The notes beneath the pieces are model-generated. The model worked only from the letters and a program-made list of their open reading frames with translations. It was not told the origin of the DNA and ran no database searches. Made by a program: the position numbers and the translations under genes. Of a DNA stretch of 7,512 bases, positions 4,966 to 7,512 are shown piece by piece. The number at the start of each line of letters is the position of its first letter. Position 1 is the stretch's first letter. Source of the DNA: Vulcanimicrobiota bacterium (GTDB lineage Bacteria > Vulcanimicrobiota > Vulcanimicrobiia > Vulcanimicrobiales > Vulcanimicrobiaceae); assembly GCA_014304965.1 (NCBI GenBank), contig JACRTZ010000296.1, forward strand, positions 1-7,512, read 5' to 3'.

Positions 4966-7053
4966 ATGAGCAGGTTTACTCCCGTTTTGTCGGCCGGGCG
5001 GTTCGGAACGCGCGGCCGTCTTCTTGTCGGTCTCGCGGTTGCCGTTGCGCTCGCAATCGCGATCGTTGCAGGCATTTTTGCACGCGAACCGCTCGAGCGC
5101 GCCGCGCTGACGGCGGGCCTGCGCGGAGCGACGGGTTATGCGATTTCACTTGATCGCGTCTCGCACGCGAACGGCGGACTCGTGCTTTCGGGTTTCCACG
5201 CGCGGTCGCAAGGCGGTGCGATCGTCGTGGACGCCGCGCGCATTGCCATCGTGCGAGGTGCCGGCCGGCTGCGGCTGGACGTGTACCGTCCGCACGTCGC
5301 GGTACTTCCGGATCGCCTGCGGGGCAACGAACGCACCGGGTTGCTTCACGCTGCCGAGGGGTTACACGTGTACGACGTCGCGATCGACGCGCGCGTGCGC
5401 GAAGGGAGCGCGGTCCTTGCGAGCGGCGAGATTCCCGTCGTTGACGCCGCCTTCGTCGGCGTCGCGGGCAACGTTCGGCTGTCCGAACACACCCTCCAAT
5501 ATGATCTGCATGCGGCCCTGCGCGAGGACGACGGCTCGTATCCGATCGTGGCTTCCGCACGTTCAGCCGGCTACGGACCGCCGGCGATCCGCTGGACTGC
5601 GACGCGGCTGCCCGTCGTGCCGTTCGCGCGCGCGATTCCGCCGGACGCGCAAGTGCGCGTCACGGGCGGCACACTTTCCGAGGTCACCGTGAGCAACGGT
5701 CCCTCGGGCGTGGTGCGATTCGACGCGCAGTTAAGCGGCGGCGACATTGAATTCGCGAACGGCGCGCTGCACGAAGTGCGCGACCTTCATGGCGACGTCG
5801 CGCTTTCGGAAAACGCCTACGGAAGCAGCGGTTTGAAAGGAACGCTCGACGGCGTACCGCTCGAAATTGCGGGCGAAGCGCGCGGACTTCGCGATCTGCG
5901 CGCCCTCGCGCGGCTCGCGGTAGCGGCCGAGGGGGAGCCTGCACTGACCGGCGTGCGGCTCGAAGCGACCGCGCCCGGCGTCGCGTACACGCAGTTCGCT
6001 TTCACGACCGAGCACGGGCCGCTCGCCGTGAGCTTGGTCCTGATCGATCCGCGCGAGACGACGTTGCACTTCAACACCGCCATCGCAGAAGACAGGGTGA
6101 ACTCGGGCGGCGAGCGCACCTCGGCGATGGGCGTCCGCACCAAAGCGGTCGCCGGCGTCAACGGCGACTACTTCGATATCGGACGCAGTTACGCGCCCCA
6201 AGGCATGCTCATTCGCGATGGCGAGATCGTGCGGGGTCCGACCGATCGCTACGCGCTGGTCATCCGCCGCGACAATTCGGTCGAATTCGGCGAGTACCGC
6301 ATGCACGGCAGCGCGAAGACGGGTCACGGTACGTTTGCGCTGACGCAAGTGAATAATTGGCCCGCCGGGCGCGCCACGGTTATCACGCCCGCTTTCGGAA
6401 AGACGCTGCCGCCGGCCAAGGGCGTCACGTTCGTCGCGTTGACCGCGCTCGACGGCGCGGGCACGTATCTCGTTTCGCGCGTCGTGCCGGCGACGGAGCC
6501 TATCCCGGCCGAATTCGGCCTGGCGTTCGGACCACTGGTCACCTCGCCGCTGCCCCGCGTGGGCGAGAAGGTGATCGTGAAATATGCGCTCGACCCTGCG
6601 GTCGACGGCGCCGTGGCCGGAATCGGCGGCGGCCCCTTACTGCTGAAAGACGGGCAGTGGTACGAAGACAAGCACGCGCCCGCACCCGACGAGCGCGATG
6701 TGCGCTGGCCGGTCGTCGGGCTTGCGAAGCTCCAGGACGATTTCCTCGCTTTCGTGGCGGTGGACGGCCGCCATCCCGAGCGATCTGTCGGCATGACGCG
6801 ACCGGAGTTTGCGGACCTCCTGCGGTTGCTCGGGGCAAGCGACGCCATGGCGCTGGATTCAGGCGGCTCGGTGACGCTCGTTTCCCGCGCGCCGGGTGAC
6901 GCGAACGTCTCGGTCCGCAACGTGCCGTCCGATTCGAGCGCGGAACGGTGGGTCTCGGACGCCCTGTTCCTTTATAGTAGCGCGCCGCCGCCGGCGCTCG
7001 TCCTTCCCAGGACCGCGACCACGCCCGTCCCCGAAAAGCGCCCGGAGCTTTAG
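4966..7053 (+). CDS. Membrane-anchored AsmA-like / phosphodiester glycosidase fusion protein
   Basis: This is a 695-residue protein. A basic N-terminus leads into one membrane helix (residues 19-38), placing the rest outside the cytoplasm. Residues about 45-335 are strand-rich with the AsmA/YhdP/TamB flavour: GYAISLDRV, GGLVLSGFHA, VVDAARIAIV, RLDVYRPHVAVL, then repeated short strands (assignment by pattern, moderate confidence). From about 340 to 675 comes a phosphodiester glycosidase domain (PF09992, formerly DUF2233; relatives include human NAGPA, the mannose-6-phosphate uncovering enzyme). Key points are AVAGVNGDYFDI (394-405), PQGMLIRDGEIV, GIGGGPLLLKDG (552-563), HPERSVGMT (603-611) and ALDSGGSVTLV (629-639). 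The C-terminal tail is proline-rich. ATG 4966 gives the anchor; the frame stays open further upstream only as antisense of the deacetylase gene. Likely role: cleaving a sugar-1-phosphodiester in an envelope glycan or glycolipid. The natural substrate is unknown. Confidence 0.85.
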   Translation: MSRFTPVLSAGRFGTRGRLLVGLAVAVALAIAIVAGIFAREPLERAALTAGLRGATGYAISLDRVSHANGGLVLSGFHARSQGGAIVVDAARIAIVRGAGRLRLDVYRPHVAVLPDRLRGNERTGLLHAAEGLHVYDVAIDARVREGSAVLASGEIPVVDAAFVGVAGNVRLSEHTLQYDLHAALREDDGSYPIVASARSAGYGPPAIRWTATRLPVVPFARAIPPDAQVRVTGGTLSEVTVSNGPSGVVRFDAQLSGGDIEFANGALHEVRDLHGDVALSENAYGSSGLKGTLDGVPLEIAGEARGLRDLRALARLAVAAEGEPALTGVRLEATAPGVAYTQFAFTTEHGPLAVSLVLIDPRETTLHFNTAIAEDRVNSGGERTSAMGVRTKAVAGVNGDYFDIGRSYAPQGMLIRDGEIVRGPTDRYALVIRRDNSVEFGEYRMHGSAKTGHGTFALTQVNNWPAGRATVITPAFGKTLPPAKGVTFVALTALDGAGTYLVSRVVPATEPIPAEFGLAFGPLVTSPLPRVGEKVIVKYALDPAVDGAVAGIGGGPLLLKDGQWYEDKHAPAPDERDVRWPVVGLAKLQDDFLAFVAVDGRHPERSVGMTRPEFADLLRLLGASDAMALDSGGSVTLVSRAPGDANVSVRNVPSDSSAERWVSDALFLYSSAPPPALVLPRTATTPVPEKRPEL

Positions 7054-7055
7054 GT
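7052..7055 (+). promoter_or_regulatory. Shine-Dalgarno-like AGGT before the second glycosidase
   Basis: AGGT overlaps the TAG stop of the preceding gene and lies five bases before GTG 7061. An in-frame TAG at 7055-7057 closes the frame directly upstream, so GTG 7061 is the earliest possible start. The layout suggests the two glycosidases are made from one transcript. Confidence 0.4.
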
Positions 7056-7060
7056 AGCAC

Positions 7061-7512
7061 GTGTTCGTCTTTCCGGCGACCCTCGCGCCGCCGCCGCCCT
7101 TTCCCACCGTCGCCGCGAGCGCGCTGCGGACCGAAAGCGTGGTCCCCGGCAACGCCGTCTCCGACGCGACGTACTGGATGAAAACGGCCGACGGCCCGCT
7201 GATCGTACACGTCGTCGCGGTGGACGCGCGCGCGCCGAACATCCGCTTGGGTGCGGTCCTCGCGGCCGACCGGATGATCTCCAAAGGCGAAACCGTCTCG
7301 GCGATGGCCGCGCGCACGGGCGCAATCGCGGGCGTCAACGCGGACTACTACGACATCGGGCAGACGAACCAGCCGCTCAACATCCTCGTGCGTGACGGTT
7401 TGCTGCAACGGACACCGTCGCTGCGGGCTGCGCTCTTTGTCATGCGCGACGGCAGCGTGCGCTTCGCGAACGGCGCCTTTCGCGGCAGCGTCCGTTACGG
7501 CGACGCACTCGT
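7061..7512 (+). CDS. Phosphodiester glycosidase family protein (3' end outside window)
   Basis: The first 150 residues are visible, with no stop before the window end. The sequence runs MFVFPATLAPPPPFPTVAAS, then strands TYWMKTADGPLIVHVVAVD, and the family signature AIAGVNADYYDI (residues 88-99), NILVRDGLL and SLRAALFVMRDGSVRF. It is a paralogue of the domain encoded just upstream: over an ungapped 80-residue stretch (residues 64-143 here, 370-449 there) I count 38 identities by hand. It lacks the AsmA-like half of its neighbour. No convincing signal peptide or membrane anchor is visible: the first 20 residues are uncharged, proline-rich and too short, although relatives normally act outside the cytoplasm. 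It starts seven bases after the previous stop, so cotranscription is likely. The glycine-rich GGGP and the C-terminal DxGGS parts of the active-site region lie beyond the window. Confidence 0.82.
   Translation, partial: MFVFPATLAPPPPFPTVAASALRTESVVPGNAVSDATYWMKTADGPLIVHVVAVDARAPNIRLGAVLAADRMISKGETVSAMAARTGAIAGVNADYYDIGQTNQPLNILVRDGLLQRTPSLRAALFVMRDGSVRFANGAFRGSVRYGDAL

Noticed and set aside
6971..6980. TTTATAGTAG, an AT-rich patch resembling a -10 element before the second glycosidase
   Set aside because: It lies inside conserved coding sequence with no matching -35 element at the right distance, and the seven-base gap to the next gene suggests cotranscription.

Overview
This is a gene-dense, strongly GC-rich bacterial chromosomal segment. 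It holds eight protein genes, two of them cut by the window edges. I see no RNA gene, mobile element, CRISPR array or other dispersed repeat. Third codon positions are mostly G/C, several genes appear to start with GTG, intergenic gaps are tiny, and Shine-Dalgarno sequences are mostly weak or absent. This style, with tandem phosphodiester glycosidase genes, reminds me of soil or uncultured lineages such as Eremiobacterota (WPS-2). That placement is an impression of gene style, not something the sequence proves.

Left part (1-4141, + strand), five genes read rightward: the end of a cytidylate-kinase-like protein (1-276); a major facilitator superfamily exporter of the EntS/MFS_3 type (297-1535); a small secreted NTF2/SnoaL-like protein (1627-2109); a membrane-anchored or secreted PF04185-type phosphoesterase (2079-2999); and a monomeric sarcosine oxidase / N-methyltryptophan oxidase-type flavoenzyme (3008-4141) that keeps its covalent-FAD cysteine. 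Apart from a 91-base gap before the NTF2-like gene, spacing is overlapping or only a few bases. The NTF2-like, phosphoesterase and oxidase genes may therefore be cotranscribed, although their functions do not obviously form one pathway.

Right part (4138-7512), envelope polysaccharide theme: a secreted PgaB/IcaB-like polysaccharide deacetylase homologue on the minus strand (4138-4917) has lost one metal-binding histidine. It meets the oxidase gene tail to tail, with interlocking stop codons. Only 48 bases away a divergent pair starts on the plus strand. The first gene (4966-7053) encodes a membrane-anchored protein whose AsmA-like N-terminal half is joined to a phosphodiester glycosidase domain (PF09992, formerly DUF2233). 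Seven bases later begins a second phosphodiester glycosidase gene (7061 to window end), a clear paralogue of the first without the N-terminal half. Together these three genes look like a cell-surface glycan or glycolipid trimming locus. The most notable points are the AsmA-glycosidase fusion, the tandem duplication and the degenerate deacetylase active site.

No stretch over 100 bases lacks a gene, and I could not recognise a convincing promoter or rho-independent terminator anywhere.
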